Source of the DNA: Oceanospirillales bacterium
Lineage (GTDB): Bacteria > Pseudomonadota > Gammaproteobacteria > Xanthomonadales > SZUA-36
DNA length: 64,000 bases
Assembly: GCA_003233115.1 (NCBI GenBank)
Contig: QIKV01000124.1
Location: 17,982 to 81,981 of the forward strand
Direction of reading: 5' to 3'
Below, piece by piece: positions 9,131-18,588 of the stretch. Numbering within the stretch: the stretch's first letter is position 1; each line of letters starts with the position of its first letter. The position numbers and the translations under genes are program-made. Below the pieces are notes generated by a model that worked only from the letters and a program-made list of their open reading frames with translations, searched no databases and was not told where the DNA came from.

Positions 9131-9949
9131 ATGAATAAACATACTCCCGTTGACCCGTCCCGTGTTGAACAGCACGTGCTTGATCTGCTCAACTGCAGTA
9201 TCGACGGAGCATTGAGTGCCGCCGGGCGGGCCGAGTTGGATGAACTCCTGGCTGGGTCCGCACAGGTGCGTGATTTGAAAGAAGAATTAGAGGTACTGGC
9301 GGGTATTCTGGACGGCCTGCCCGAGCAGGAGCCACCAGAGTATCTGCATCATGTGATTATCAGCCGGGCAGTGGCCGGCCAGGTGAGAGAACCCCCGGTC
9401 AGTGAAACCCGGGGGGAAAAGCCAGGACTTGCCATGAACCTGTTGTCCACCCCCTGGTTGCGTACCGGGCTTGCGGTAGCAGCAGGCCTGCTGCTGACGG
9501 TTGGCATTTACCAGACCGGTTCAGAAAATCTGTCACCTGAAGATACTTCCAGCATGGCCGGAACTGTTGTAAAAAATCCACGCGGTACGCTGCTTGACAG
9601 TACCCTGTTTGATGCCGAAGCGATGCGCGGAAAAGCGGAACTTCGTGAACAGGACGGTTTCCTGTCCCTCGATGTGCGCATCGAATCAGCAGGTTTGGCG
9701 GTTCTCAAGCTTGGTTTTCCAGAACAGGGCCTGGAGTTCGCCGGTACGAATGGACTGCAAAACCAGGCAGAAGATGTCACTGTGAAAAACGGTTTGGTCA
9801 GCGTCACCGGCAGCGGTCAGCAACATTATGCGCTGTTGTTTAAACGTACTGCTGAATTACCCCAGGACGGTCCCACGCCGCTGACTGTAGTTTTCTTTGC
9901 CGGCGATGTATTAGTTCATGAGGCTGAATTGCGCGGGTCGCGGCGATGA
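9131..9949 (+). CDS. Putative membrane anti-sigma factor-like protein
   Basis: Immediately downstream of ECF sigma; short N-terminal domain, single predicted TM (LRTGLAVAAGLLLTVGIY), extracytoplasmic C-terminus. Confidence 0.65.
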   Translation: MNKHTPVDPSRVEQHVLDLLNCSIDGALSAAGRAELDELLAGSAQVRDLKEELEVLAGILDGLPEQEPPEYLHHVIISRAVAGQVREPPVSETRGEKPGLAMNLLSTPWLRTGLAVAAGLLLTVGIYQTGSENLSPEDTSSMAGTVVKNPRGTLLDSTLFDAEAMRGKAELREQDGFLSLDVRIESAGLAVLKLGFPEQGLEFAGTNGLQNQAEDVTVKNGLVSVTGSGQQHYALLFKRTAELPQDGPTPLTVVFFAGDVLVHEAELRGSRR

Positions 9950-10040
9950 TTGAGCGGATTCCGGGCGGGGCCCAGCACAATGAACCTCTGAGGGGGGGAA
10001 AGGCTGAAAGGCAATAATAAGGCCAAGAAGTCTGGAAATA

Positions 10041-10069
10041 CCGCCTGCCATCAGGCAGGCGGTTTTTTT
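10041..10069 (+). terminator. Rho-independent terminator
   Basis: CCGCCTGCC-ATCA-GGCAGGCGG-TTTTTTT: perfect 9-bp stem plus T7. Confidence 0.93.
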
Positions 10070-10201
10070 GATGCGCCGGCCCGCAGAACACTGAAAACCA
10101 CGCCCGGCAGTGAGCGGATTTCCCTGAAGATATTGTGAAAGGACCATCAATTCGCGCAGAATACAGAACGAGCCACGTCACCCCACGGAATTCGCTGATC
10201 A

Positions 10202-11212
10202 ATGTTGACTGACTTACTAACCAGGGCGCCTGTCGGATTGCTGCCGGTGTTAATCTTTCTTATCGTCCTGTTATATATGGATAGTTACAAGCTGGTCAGC
10301 CTGCATACCGTTTTGTGGGTCATACTGGCGGGTGCATTGTTGCCCATTGCCGGCTACTGGATAAATGGATATGCCATGACCGCACTGGGCTGGGACTTGC
10401 CGGCCTACTCCCGCTATGCAGCACCGGTTATTGAGGAGGGCCTGAAGGCTTCGGTCATGGTGTTCCTGTTCAGGACCAACCGTATAGGCTTTCTGGTCGA
10501 TGCGGCAATTCTGGGTTTTGCTGTGGGTGCTGGCTTTGGCGTAGTTGAGAATTTTTATTACTTGTACATGGCATCCGACGCCCATATTGCGGTGTGGATT
10601 GTGCGTGGTTTCGGTACTGCCATCATGCATGGTGGGGCGATGGCGCTGTTCGGTATCATGGCGCAGGTATTGACCGAGCGCAGTATGAAAATCAACCCTT
10701 TGTTGTATGTCCCCGGTTTTATTGTTGCCGTCATTGTACATTCTGTGTTCAATCATTTTCCGGGTACGCCAATCCTGACAACAGTGGGCACATTGCTGCT
10801 GCTACCGCCCATTCTGCTGGTCGTTTTCCAAAAAAGTGCACGCTCCATGCACGCGTGGCTGGAACTGGATTTTGATGAGGATGCCTTGCTGCTGGAGCAG
10901 ATTAATTCTGGTGAATTTGCCGGCTCAAAGATCGGCCGGTTTCTGGAGGACCTGAAGTTGAAATTCCCCGGGCCGGTGGTGGTGGATATGCTTTGCTACC
11001 TGCGTCTTTATACCGAACTGGCACTGCGGGCGAAGGGTGTATTGATGATGCGTGAAAATGGCCTGGATGCGCCAGTGGGCGAGCGCACCCGGGCCAAGTT
11101 TGAAGAAATGCACTATCTCGAGAGAAGCGTCGGTAAAACAGGTATCCTGGCGATCAGCCCATTTTTGCAAATGACACGCAAGGACCTATGGCAATTGTAC
11201 GTTCTCGAGTAG
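10202..11212 (+). CDS. PrsW-like intramembrane metalloprotease family protein
   Basis: Polytopic; EEGLK, GFGVVENFYY, MHGGAMALFG, HSVFNHF motifs characteristic of PrsW family. Confidence 0.8.
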   Translation: MLTDLLTRAPVGLLPVLIFLIVLLYMDSYKLVSLHTVLWVILAGALLPIAGYWINGYAMTALGWDLPAYSRYAAPVIEEGLKASVMVFLFRTNRIGFLVDAAILGFAVGAGFGVVENFYYLYMASDAHIAVWIVRGFGTAIMHGGAMALFGIMAQVLTERSMKINPLLYVPGFIVAVIVHSVFNHFPGTPILTTVGTLLLLPPILLVVFQKSARSMHAWLELDFDEDALLLEQINSGEFAGSKIGRFLEDLKLKFPGPVVVDMLCYLRLYTELALRAKGVLMMRENGLDAPVGERTRAKFEEMHYLERSVGKTGILAISPFLQMTRKDLWQLYVLE

Positions 11213-11233
11213 GCTGGAGCTGCTCCCTCCTAC
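11209..11233. terminator. Hairpin covering both stop codons of convergent genes
   Basis: GTAGG-CT-GGAGC-T-GCTCC-CT-CCTAC; contains TAG of the PrsW gene and the complement of the BNR gene's TAG; no T tract. Confidence 0.5.
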
Positions 11234-14200
11234 AATGGGTTGACCTGTAGCAGAGTGATCCCGGCCGTATTGACGCTTGCGCGCAGTTCAGCAAGGTCAG
11301 TTGACATGAATGCATTGACCTTTTCAGTGGCTTCGGACAGGGATTTCTGGGCAATTTCAAGGTAGGTTTCAGAGGCAGGAGAAGGCGCACCCTCACCTGA
11401 TCCGGCATAAAATGCCGCTGTTCCCAGCTTGGAGTTGACCGTGTCTCCAGCGTAGGTAATACCCTTGGTCTTGGCCGGAATCCTGTACAGTTTCTCGAGT
11501 TCATCCAGGCCTTTTTTGACTTCTCCGGCCTGCTTTTTCAGCGCTTGAAGGTCATCGGTTTTTGCCAGTTCCAGCCGCTTGTCGATCAGCTTGTTGATGG
11601 TGCTGACATCGTCACGTGCGGCAATGATCTGGCGCAAGGCGGTGTTGGCTGTGCTGCGCATTGCCAGTAAGGTCATGCGGGTATCAAAGTTTGCCTGCAA
11701 GTCTTCCAGCGAGTAAGGGCTGCGGGGGTCTTTAAGTATCTCCACGTCCGTGCTGGCAGTGGTGTCGCCGAGTGCAATGGTTATTTCATACTTGCCGGGC
11801 ATGACCACCGGGCCGGCGGGCAGTCCGTCATCTGAGTCCTTGTGGTCCTCACTGGATACAGGCTTGATACCATCCCTTCGCATGGCCCATACCAGGCGGT
11901 TGATACCCTGCTCTACAGTGGTTTTATAAGACCGGATAACTGTACCTTCAGCATCCTTGACCGTGACCGACAGTTTGGGCGGCTTGGAATCCTTTGAGTC
12001 TTTCTCCGCAGGGCTCTTTTTCCCGGCAGCTTCTTTTCGGGAGGATTCGGCCGCTGCCTTGCGCAGGGCAATCTTGCGTGCCCTTTCAGCCTTTTTATCC
12101 GGGTTTGGCAGGTCATTGCCACTGGCTATGAAGGTCAGCATGACACCGTAGGGCTCATTGTCTGCCCGGAATTCACCGGAGCCGGTAAAACGGGTCGACG
12201 GTGTCTGGTTGGCCGTGTATTGCTGGCCTGGTGAGACAGAAAGAATTTTCAACCGTGCTTTGAAATCTTTTGCTGACAGGTTTCGAAGGCCGCTGTAGTC
12301 ATCTATGACGTAGGCTGCCCGGCCATGGGTTCCGAGCACCAGATCGTTCTCGCGCGTCTGAATGGCCATATCCATGACCGAGACCGTGGGTAACCCGGCT
12401 GTGAACTTGATCCAATTTTCCCCTGCGTCAGTGGAGATATACAAGCCGAACTCGGTACCGACGAATAACAGGTCCGGATCGACCGGGTCCTGCAGCACTG
12501 ATAGTGCGTAACCTTTCATGCTACTGGTGGAAATTCGTTTCCAACGGCTGCCGTAGCCTTCCACACGGTATACGTAGGGCTTCATATCGGAGCGCCGGTG
12601 ATCATCAAATACGACAAAGGCCGTGCCGGCATCGTGCGGCGAGGGCGTTATCATCGGCACCCATGCGCCGGCGGAAACACCACGTGCTTTGCTGTCAATG
12701 CGGGTCCAGTTAGCGCCACCATCGCGGGTAACGTGAACCCGCCCGTCATCGGAACCAACCCAGATCACGTTGCGATCCAGCTTGCTGGGCGCAATGGTTG
12801 TGATGGTCGTGTAGTTTTCCGCAGCCGTCACGTCCGATGTCAGGCCGCCGCTTTCCCTGTAGGTCTGCATTTTTTTGTCATTGGAAGTCAGGTCACCGCT
12901 GATGGTTTTCCACGACTGGCCCCGGTCATTTGAGCGGTGTACGAACTGACTGCCGTAGTACACGGTATTGGGGTCAAACGGGTCTATGGCGAGCGCTGCA
13001 TTCCAGTTAAATCGCAACTCGGTATCGAGCGTGGGTGGATCAGGCATCACCAGCTTTTGTTCGCCGGTGTCGAGGTTCCAGCGGAACAAATTGCCACCCT
13101 GGTACATGGCGTAGCCACTGCGGGAGTTATCCGGATCGGGCACGGTATCGAAGCCATCGCCAAAACCGACTTCCTGCCAGTGCAGATTGCGGATACCGGC
13201 ATTTTCCCAGACTTCAGCAGGCCCTCTCCAGGAACCGTTGTCCTGCAGGCCGCCGTATACGTGATAGGGCAAGTCATTATCAACGGCGATATGGTAAAAC
13301 TGGGCCAGCGGCAGGTTGCGTACGAAACGGAAGGTCTCACCCCGGTCACGGGAGATGGCGAGTCCGCCGTCGTTGCCGAATATCAGGTGTTTTGAGTCGT
13401 TTGGGCTGATCCAGAAAGCGTGGTTATCAATATGAATGGTGTTACCCGCTGCACAGCAGTTGATCACCGGGTTGTAGGCAAAGGTTTTACCGCCATCAAT
13501 GGATACCCGGACGCGGGTGCCGATGTTATAGACAACGTCCGCGTTTTGCGGGTCTGCGGCGATTTCAGTGTAATAGAACGGGCGGTCGGCAACGTTGTAC
13601 TCCTCGTTGACCTTGCGCCAACTGTCACCGCCATCATCTGATCGGAGCAGGGCGCTTTTCTTGGCTTCAACCAGCGCGTAAACCCGTTTTGGATTGGCGG
13701 GCGACAGTGCAAATGCCATGCGCCCCAATTCGCCTGCCGGCAGACCGTCTTCTTCAGTTTTGCGCTGCCAGCTTTTTCCGCCGTCCTGGGTAATATACAA
13801 ACCGGACCCCTCACCGCCGGATTTGAAGTAGTACGGCCAGCGCCGGAATTGCCACATACCGGCAAACAGTTTGTCCGGATTTACCGTGTCGATTTTGATA
13901 TCGGTGGCACCGGTCGAATCGTTGATATACAAAATCCGCTCCCAGCTATTGCCGCCATCCGTGGTTTTGTAGACGCCGCGTTCTTCATTTGGCCCCCACA
14001 GGGTACCCATCGCGGCCACATAGGCAATGTCCGGGTTATTGGGGTGCAAAGCGATGCGGTTGATGCGTTCGCTGTTGGCAAGCCCCATCAGCTTCCAGCT
14101 TTTGCCGCCGTCGGTCGATTTGAAAATTCCGCCGCCGATCGATGTGGAATTACGCACATTACCTTCACCCGTACCGACCCAGATGATGTCGGGGTTGGAT

Positions 14201-14529
14201 TGGTTAATCGCAATCGATCCGATAGACGCGACTGGCTGGTCATCAAATACAGACTCCCAGGTCAGACCACCGTTGTCGGAGATCCACACGCCACCGGTCG
14301 CTGCACCGACCACAATATGGTTAGGGTCAGAGGCTACGACATCAATGGCTGCGACGCGTCCACTGATGGCTGCAGGACCGATTGAACGGGCTTTGAGCCC
14401 CTCCATCAAGCTGGCATCCAGCACTGCCCAGGTATTGAATGAGGCCAGGGTGAGTACTAAAGCGGTTACCCTGTACAGGGATTTCAGCCAGTGATTGTCG
14501 CGGCTGTTGGCAGGAATATCTTGTTGCAT
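11230..14529 (-). CDS. Secreted BNR/sortilin-type beta-propeller protein (VPS10/glycosidase-like repeats)
   Basis: Repeated S.DGG.SW / T.DGG.NW motifs (KSTDGGKSWK, KTTDGGNSWE, ITQDGGKSWQ, RSDDGGDSWR); start chosen at ATG 14529 rather than GTG 14559. Confidence 0.87.
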   Translation of the reverse strand: MQQDIPANSRDNHWLKSLYRVTALVLTLASFNTWAVLDASLMEGLKARSIGPAAISGRVAAIDVVASDPNHIVVGAATGGVWISDNGGLTWESVFDDQPVASIGSIAINQSNPDIIWVGTGEGNVRNSTSIGGGIFKSTDGGKSWKLMGLANSERINRIALHPNNPDIAYVAAMGTLWGPNEERGVYKTTDGGNSWERILYINDSTGATDIKIDTVNPDKLFAGMWQFRRWPYYFKSGGEGSGLYITQDGGKSWQRKTEEDGLPAGELGRMAFALSPANPKRVYALVEAKKSALLRSDDGGDSWRKVNEEYNVADRPFYYTEIAADPQNADVVYNIGTRVRVSIDGGKTFAYNPVINCCAAGNTIHIDNHAFWISPNDSKHLIFGNDGGLAISRDRGETFRFVRNLPLAQFYHIAVDNDLPYHVYGGLQDNGSWRGPAEVWENAGIRNLHWQEVGFGDGFDTVPDPDNSRSGYAMYQGGNLFRWNLDTGEQKLVMPDPPTLDTELRFNWNAALAIDPFDPNTVYYGSQFVHRSNDRGQSWKTISGDLTSNDKKMQTYRESGGLTSDVTAAENYTTITTIAPSKLDRNVIWVGSDDGRVHVTRDGGANWTRIDSKARGVSAGAWVPMITPSPHDAGTAFVVFDDHRRSDMKPYVYRVEGYGSRWKRISTSSMKGYALSVLQDPVDPDLLFVGTEFGLYISTDAGENWIKFTAGLPTVSVMDMAIQTRENDLVLGTHGRAAYVIDDYSGLRNLSAKDFKARLKILSVSPGQQYTANQTPSTRFTGSGEFRADNEPYGVMLTFIASGNDLPNPDKKAERARKIALRKAAAESSRKEAAGKKSPAEKDSKDSKPPKLSVTVKDAEGTVIRSYKTTVEQGINRLVWAMRRDGIKPVSSEDHKDSDDGLPAGPVVMPGKYEITIALGDTTASTDVEILKDPRSPYSLEDLQANFDTRMTLLAMRSTANTALRQIIAARDDVSTINKLIDKRLELAKTDDLQALKKQAGEVKKGLDELEKLYRIPAKTKGITYAGDTVNSKLGTAAFYAGSGEGAPSPASETYLEIAQKSLSEATEKVNAFMSTDLAELRASVNTAGITLLQVNPL

Positions 14530-14558
14530 TTTTTTTGTCCGGTAAGCATTCGGCTGCA

Positions 14559-14813
14559 CTAGTGTAGTGTCCTGTATTAAGTGGCTATTAAGAGCCCCAC
14601 AAAAGATTCAAGTCAAGGCGCAGCCTGCAATTAATGGCTGCCCCCTTAAGCAGGATTGAGTCTTTTGTGGGGCTCCCTGCGGGCGAAACGAGAAGGTATC
14701 ATCTGCTGCGTTGCGCCTCTTGTAAAGGACCAGCCATTCCCTGCGAGACGCGCCTTACAGCTAATACCTTCTCGTTTCGCTTAATCGTCACTTAATACAG
14801 GACACTACACTAG
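14559..14813. mobile_element. MITE-like element, 255 bp, perfect 25-bp terminal inverted repeats with CTAG at both ends
   Basis: ctagtgtagtgtcctgtattaagtg (14559-14583) is the exact reverse complement of cacttaatacaggacactacactag (14789-14813); internal perfect IRs gagccccacaaaaga (14592-14606)/tcttttgtggggctc (14661-14675) and gcgaaacgagaaggtat (14683-14699)/ataccttctcgtttcgc (14764-14780); no ORF. Confidence 0.85.
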
Positions 14814-14858
14814 GGTCTGCGTTGCAGCCCGCTTTGTCAAATAGGATTGAATATGGGG

Positions 14859-14891
14859 AAAAAGCGCAGCACCTGCCGGTGCCGCGCTTTT
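14859..14891 (-). terminator. Terminator hairpin downstream of peroxiredoxin gene
   Basis: On minus strand AAAAGCGCGGCACC-GGCA-GGTGCTGCGCTTTTT, one mismatch in the stem, ending in T run. Confidence 0.75.
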
Positions 14892-14924
14892 GCAGAAATC
14901 AACAATGTTTTACTACATTGATAA

Positions 14925-15452
14925 CTACATTGAACCTTTTATATACGCCAAAATGGTATCAGCATCGCTGATCTCAAACGGGTCCGTGGGGCAGTTATCC
15001 TGCTTGCCTGCTTCGCTGAAAATCTTCTTGATAGCACCGTCTTCCACGAGCATGGAGTAGCGCCATGAGCGCAACCCGAAGCCGACATTATCTTTCCGTA
15101 CCAGCATGCCCATCAGGCGGCTGAAGTCACCACTGCCATCGGGCAGCAGCTTAACGTTCTCCACCCCCTGGTGCCTGCCCCACTGGAACATGGTAAAGGC
15201 ATCGTTGACACTAAGACAGTAGACTTCGTCCACGCCGGCATCACGCAATTCCTGGTAATGTTCTTCATAGCCGGGCAGGTGAGTGCTGGAGCAGGTCGGA
15301 GTAAATGCACCGGGCAGGGCGAAGACAACGACCTTCTTGCCTGCAAAGATATCGTTGCTGGTCACGTCCTGCCAGCGGAACGGATTAGGGCCTTCCACGC
15401 TTTCATCACGCACGCGGGTTTTGAATGTAATCTGGGGTACTTGCTGGGACAT
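14925..15452 (-). CDS. Peroxiredoxin (Prx5-like AhpC/TSA family)
   Basis: KKVVVFALPGAFTPTCSSTHLPGYEEHYQELRDAGVDEVYCLSVNDAFTMFQWG. Confidence 0.92.
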   Translation of the reverse strand: MSQQVPQITFKTRVRDESVEGPNPFRWQDVTSNDIFAGKKVVVFALPGAFTPTCSSTHLPGYEEHYQELRDAGVDEVYCLSVNDAFTMFQWGRHQGVENVKLLPDGSGDFSRLMGMLVRKDNVGFGLRSWRYSMLVEDGAIKKIFSEAGKQDNCPTDPFEISDADTILAYIKGSM

Positions 15453-15647
15453 CGAGAAATCTCCTGTTTAAATTCACGTTGGGGTGAGTTCATCACCAGA
15501 GTTAATTTTGGGAGATTATGAACGCTTATCAAGTATTAGTTAAATCAATTATTCTTATCGTTATGATAGGCAAAGCGAATGAATTCAACACAGGGAAACC
15601 TGTGTACAATGCACCGTCTTTAAACTTGTCTGATATATGGAAGCCCA

Positions 15648-17474
15648 ATGAAAGGAACAGTTTTCACAATTTCTCTGACTTTTCTGTTACTTGCCCCCCT
15701 CGTCAGTGCAGATTACCAGGATGAAATCAAGGCATTAACTTCCCGTGTAGAGGTGTTGGCTGATAGCAAAGCCGGCTTAAGTGACGCTGAGCGTTTCAAG
15801 GAATTGATCGATATTACGTATGACTACACCATGCTCAGCTATCCTGAATTCGCAACTTTCCTGGGTGATCCGCGTGGACAGGATCGCTGGTCGGACCAGT
15901 CGGAAGCAGCCACACGCCAACGTAAACAGGATGCCAAAACGCTGCTGCGTGCGCTGGAGAACATCAATCGTGAAGCACTGTCGCCCACCGGGCAGGTGAA
16001 TTATGACTTGATGTACGACAGGCAGAAACGGGATATTGAAGGCCAGCAATTCCCGGACGAGTTCATGCCGATCAACCAGATGGGGGGTGTGCAGCAGGAC
16101 ATTGCACGCATGATGGCGATAGCGCAACCGGGAAACGTTGCCGACTATGCCAATATGATTGCCCGGCTGCAGAAAACCCCGCAAGTCATTGACCAGACCA
16201 TTGCGTGGATGCGCAAGGGCATGGAGGCCGGCATCACACCGCCCGCAATAACCCTGCGTGATGTACCACAACAAATCCGCAACCAACTGGTCGATGAAGC
16301 GGATAAGAGCCCGCTGTTGAGCGCATTTCAAACATTCCCTGCCAGCGTGGATTCTTTGCAGCAGGCGTCTCTGAAGCAACAGGCAGCGGCGGCTTTCAGC
16401 GAAAAAGTGGCACCGGCCTTTGAGAGGTTACTGGCTTTTGTGGAGAACGAATATATACCCGTAGCGCGCAAAACGATCGCCATGCGAGACCTGCCCAATG
16501 GTGAAGCCTGGTACGCGTATAACGTCAAACAGCGCACCACGACTGACCTTACACCGGAGCAAATTCATAAAATTGGCCTTGCCGAGGTTAAGCGTATTCG
16601 TGGAGAAATGGAGGGCGTGATCAAGTCCAGCGGGTTTAAGGGCACATTTGATGAGTTCCTGGTGTTTCTGCGCACCGACCCGCAGTTTTATCACACGACC
16701 AAAGAAGGTCTGTTGCGCGACTATCGCGATATCGCCAAGCGCGCCGACCCGGAACTGATGAAGCTGTTTGGTAAATTACCCAGAACCCCTTACGGGGTTG
16801 TGGCGGTGCCGGCGTATGCAGAAAAATCGCAGACCACGGCGTACTATCAGCGCGGTTCCGTCAAAGCCGGTCGTCCGGGCAACTTCTTTGCCAATACCTA
16901 TGCGTTGGACACCCGTCCGCGCTGGGAAATGGAAGCATTGACCCTGCATGAAGCAGTGCCGGGCCATCATCTGCAACTGGCGTTGCAGGATGAACTGGAA
17001 GACGTGCCATGGTTCCGGCGCGTGGGCGGCTACACAGCCTTTACCGAGGGCTGGGGCCTGTACGCTGAAAGCCTGGGTAAGGAAATGGGGTTTTATACAA
17101 ACCCTTACTCGAAATTCGGACAGTTGACCTATGAGATGTGGCGCGCCATACGGTTGGTCGTGGATACCGGAATGCACCAACTGGGTTGGTCGCGTCAACA
17201 GGCCATCGACTATTTTATGAAAAACGCGGGTAAGCAGGAACACGATGTCATCGTGGAAATTGACCGGTACATCGTGTGGCCCGGTCAGGCACTGGCTTAT
17301 AAAATAGGCGAGCTGAAGATCAAGGAATTGCGCGCCTATGCCACTGACCAGTTGGGTGAAAAATTTTCTATTCGCGCGTTCCATGACGAAGTGCTCGGCA
17401 AAGGTGCATTGCCATTGAGCGTGTTGGATGCAAATATCCGGGCATGGGTGAAAGAGCAGCAACCCGGTGATTGA
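15648..17474 (+). CDS. DUF885 family protein (predicted secreted metallopeptidase-like)
   Basis: Signal peptide; LHEAVPGHHLQLALQDE and FTEGWGLYAESLGKEMGFY motifs of DUF885. Confidence 0.9.
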   Translation: MKGTVFTISLTFLLLAPLVSADYQDEIKALTSRVEVLADSKAGLSDAERFKELIDITYDYTMLSYPEFATFLGDPRGQDRWSDQSEAATRQRKQDAKTLLRALENINREALSPTGQVNYDLMYDRQKRDIEGQQFPDEFMPINQMGGVQQDIARMMAIAQPGNVADYANMIARLQKTPQVIDQTIAWMRKGMEAGITPPAITLRDVPQQIRNQLVDEADKSPLLSAFQTFPASVDSLQQASLKQQAAAAFSEKVAPAFERLLAFVENEYIPVARKTIAMRDLPNGEAWYAYNVKQRTTTDLTPEQIHKIGLAEVKRIRGEMEGVIKSSGFKGTFDEFLVFLRTDPQFYHTTKEGLLRDYRDIAKRADPELMKLFGKLPRTPYGVVAVPAYAEKSQTTAYYQRGSVKAGRPGNFFANTYALDTRPRWEMEALTLHEAVPGHHLQLALQDELEDVPWFRRVGGYTAFTEGWGLYAESLGKEMGFYTNPYSKFGQLTYEMWRAIRLVVDTGMHQLGWSRQQAIDYFMKNAGKQEHDVIVEIDRYIVWPGQALAYKIGELKIKELRAYATDQLGEKFSIRAFHDEVLGKGALPLSVLDANIRAWVKEQQPGD

Positions 17475-18471
17475 TCCAACCCTGCCGTTGTGTGACCTGC
17501 ACCGGCATCTGGACGGCAGCATCCGCTTGCAAACGATCCTGGATATAGCGGGACAACATGGTATCCAATTGCCCGCCAATGATATTGAAGGCCTGGCGCC
17601 GCACGTGCATATTGATTCCAGCGAGCCGGGATTGATGGCATTTATCGCCCGCTTTAAATACCTGATTGAGATACTGGTAGACGCTGATGCCTGCAAACGT
17701 GTGGCCTATGAAAATATAGTTGACGCCAAACATGAGGGTATCGACTATGTCGAACTGCGTTTCAGCCCCTGGTTTATGGCGCAGCGACACGGTCTGGATC
17801 CGCTGGAAGTTGTTGAGGCCTGTCTGGACGGAATACGCACCGGCGAACGTGAAACGGGTGTGCGTGCCAACGCAATCGGTATTTTGAGCCGCACCTACGG
17901 CGTTGAGACTTGCCACCAGGAACTGGATGCAATCCTCGCCTGCCGGGACGGTATCGTTGCGGTAGATCTCGCCGGTGATGAGACCGGCTACCCCGCCAAC
18001 CTGTTTGTTGAGCACTTCAAGCGGGTACGTGATGCCGGTTTGCATGTGACCATCCATGCCGGTGAAGCCGACGGATCACACAGCGTCTGGTCATCCATCA
18101 ATGACCTCGGCGCGGAACGTATCGGCCACGGCTTTCGTTCGATCGAAGATCCGGTGTTGGTGGAGCACCTGATGAAACAGGGTATCGGACTGGAGTGCTG
18201 CCCGACTTCCAACCTGCATATCAGCGCGGTTGGAGCCTATAAAGAACATCCGATAAAATCGCTGGCTGATCACGGCGTAAAGTTTTGCCTGAACACGGAC
18301 GACCCAGGCATCAGCGCGATTGATATTGCGCATGAATACAATACTGCCGCACCTGCAATGGGTCTTAGCGCGAAACAGATTCGACAATCCCAGCTTGACG
18401 CACTGGATATGGCGTTTCTTGGCAGTGGAGATAAAATAGCGTTGCGCTCAACAGGTATAAATGAGGCGTAG
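17467..18471 (+). CDS. add: Adenosine deaminase
   Basis: DLHRHLDGSIR, VTIHAGEADG, GHGF, NTDDPGIS; GTG start overlapping the previous stop by 8 nt. Confidence 0.9.
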   Translation: MIDPTLPLCDLHRHLDGSIRLQTILDIAGQHGIQLPANDIEGLAPHVHIDSSEPGLMAFIARFKYLIEILVDADACKRVAYENIVDAKHEGIDYVELRFSPWFMAQRHGLDPLEVVEACLDGIRTGERETGVRANAIGILSRTYGVETCHQELDAILACRDGIVAVDLAGDETGYPANLFVEHFKRVRDAGLHVTIHAGEADGSHSVWSSINDLGAERIGHGFRSIEDPVLVEHLMKQGIGLECCPTSNLHISAVGAYKEHPIKSLADHGVKFCLNTDDPGISAIDIAHEYNTAAPAMGLSAKQIRQSQLDALDMAFLGSGDKIALRSTGINEA

Positions 18472-18588
18472 CCAGGAGCGGCGTATCGGGTTTCTTCTGC
18501 CACTCAATACCCGCCGGATTGAGAGGCCGGGGCAGCGCTGCCTGTGCATATCAATTGCATTAGTTTTCGGGTAAAGTATGCCGTTCGC

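Noticed and set aside
13849-14385. 178-aa plus-strand ORF (and others at 12937-13395, 14027-14494) opposite the BNR protein
   Set aside because: Shadow ORFs over a clear repeat beta-propeller gene.
16776-17696. 306-aa minus-strand ORF across the DUF885/add junction
   Set aside because: Antisense to two well-supported genes; composition typical of shadow ORFs.
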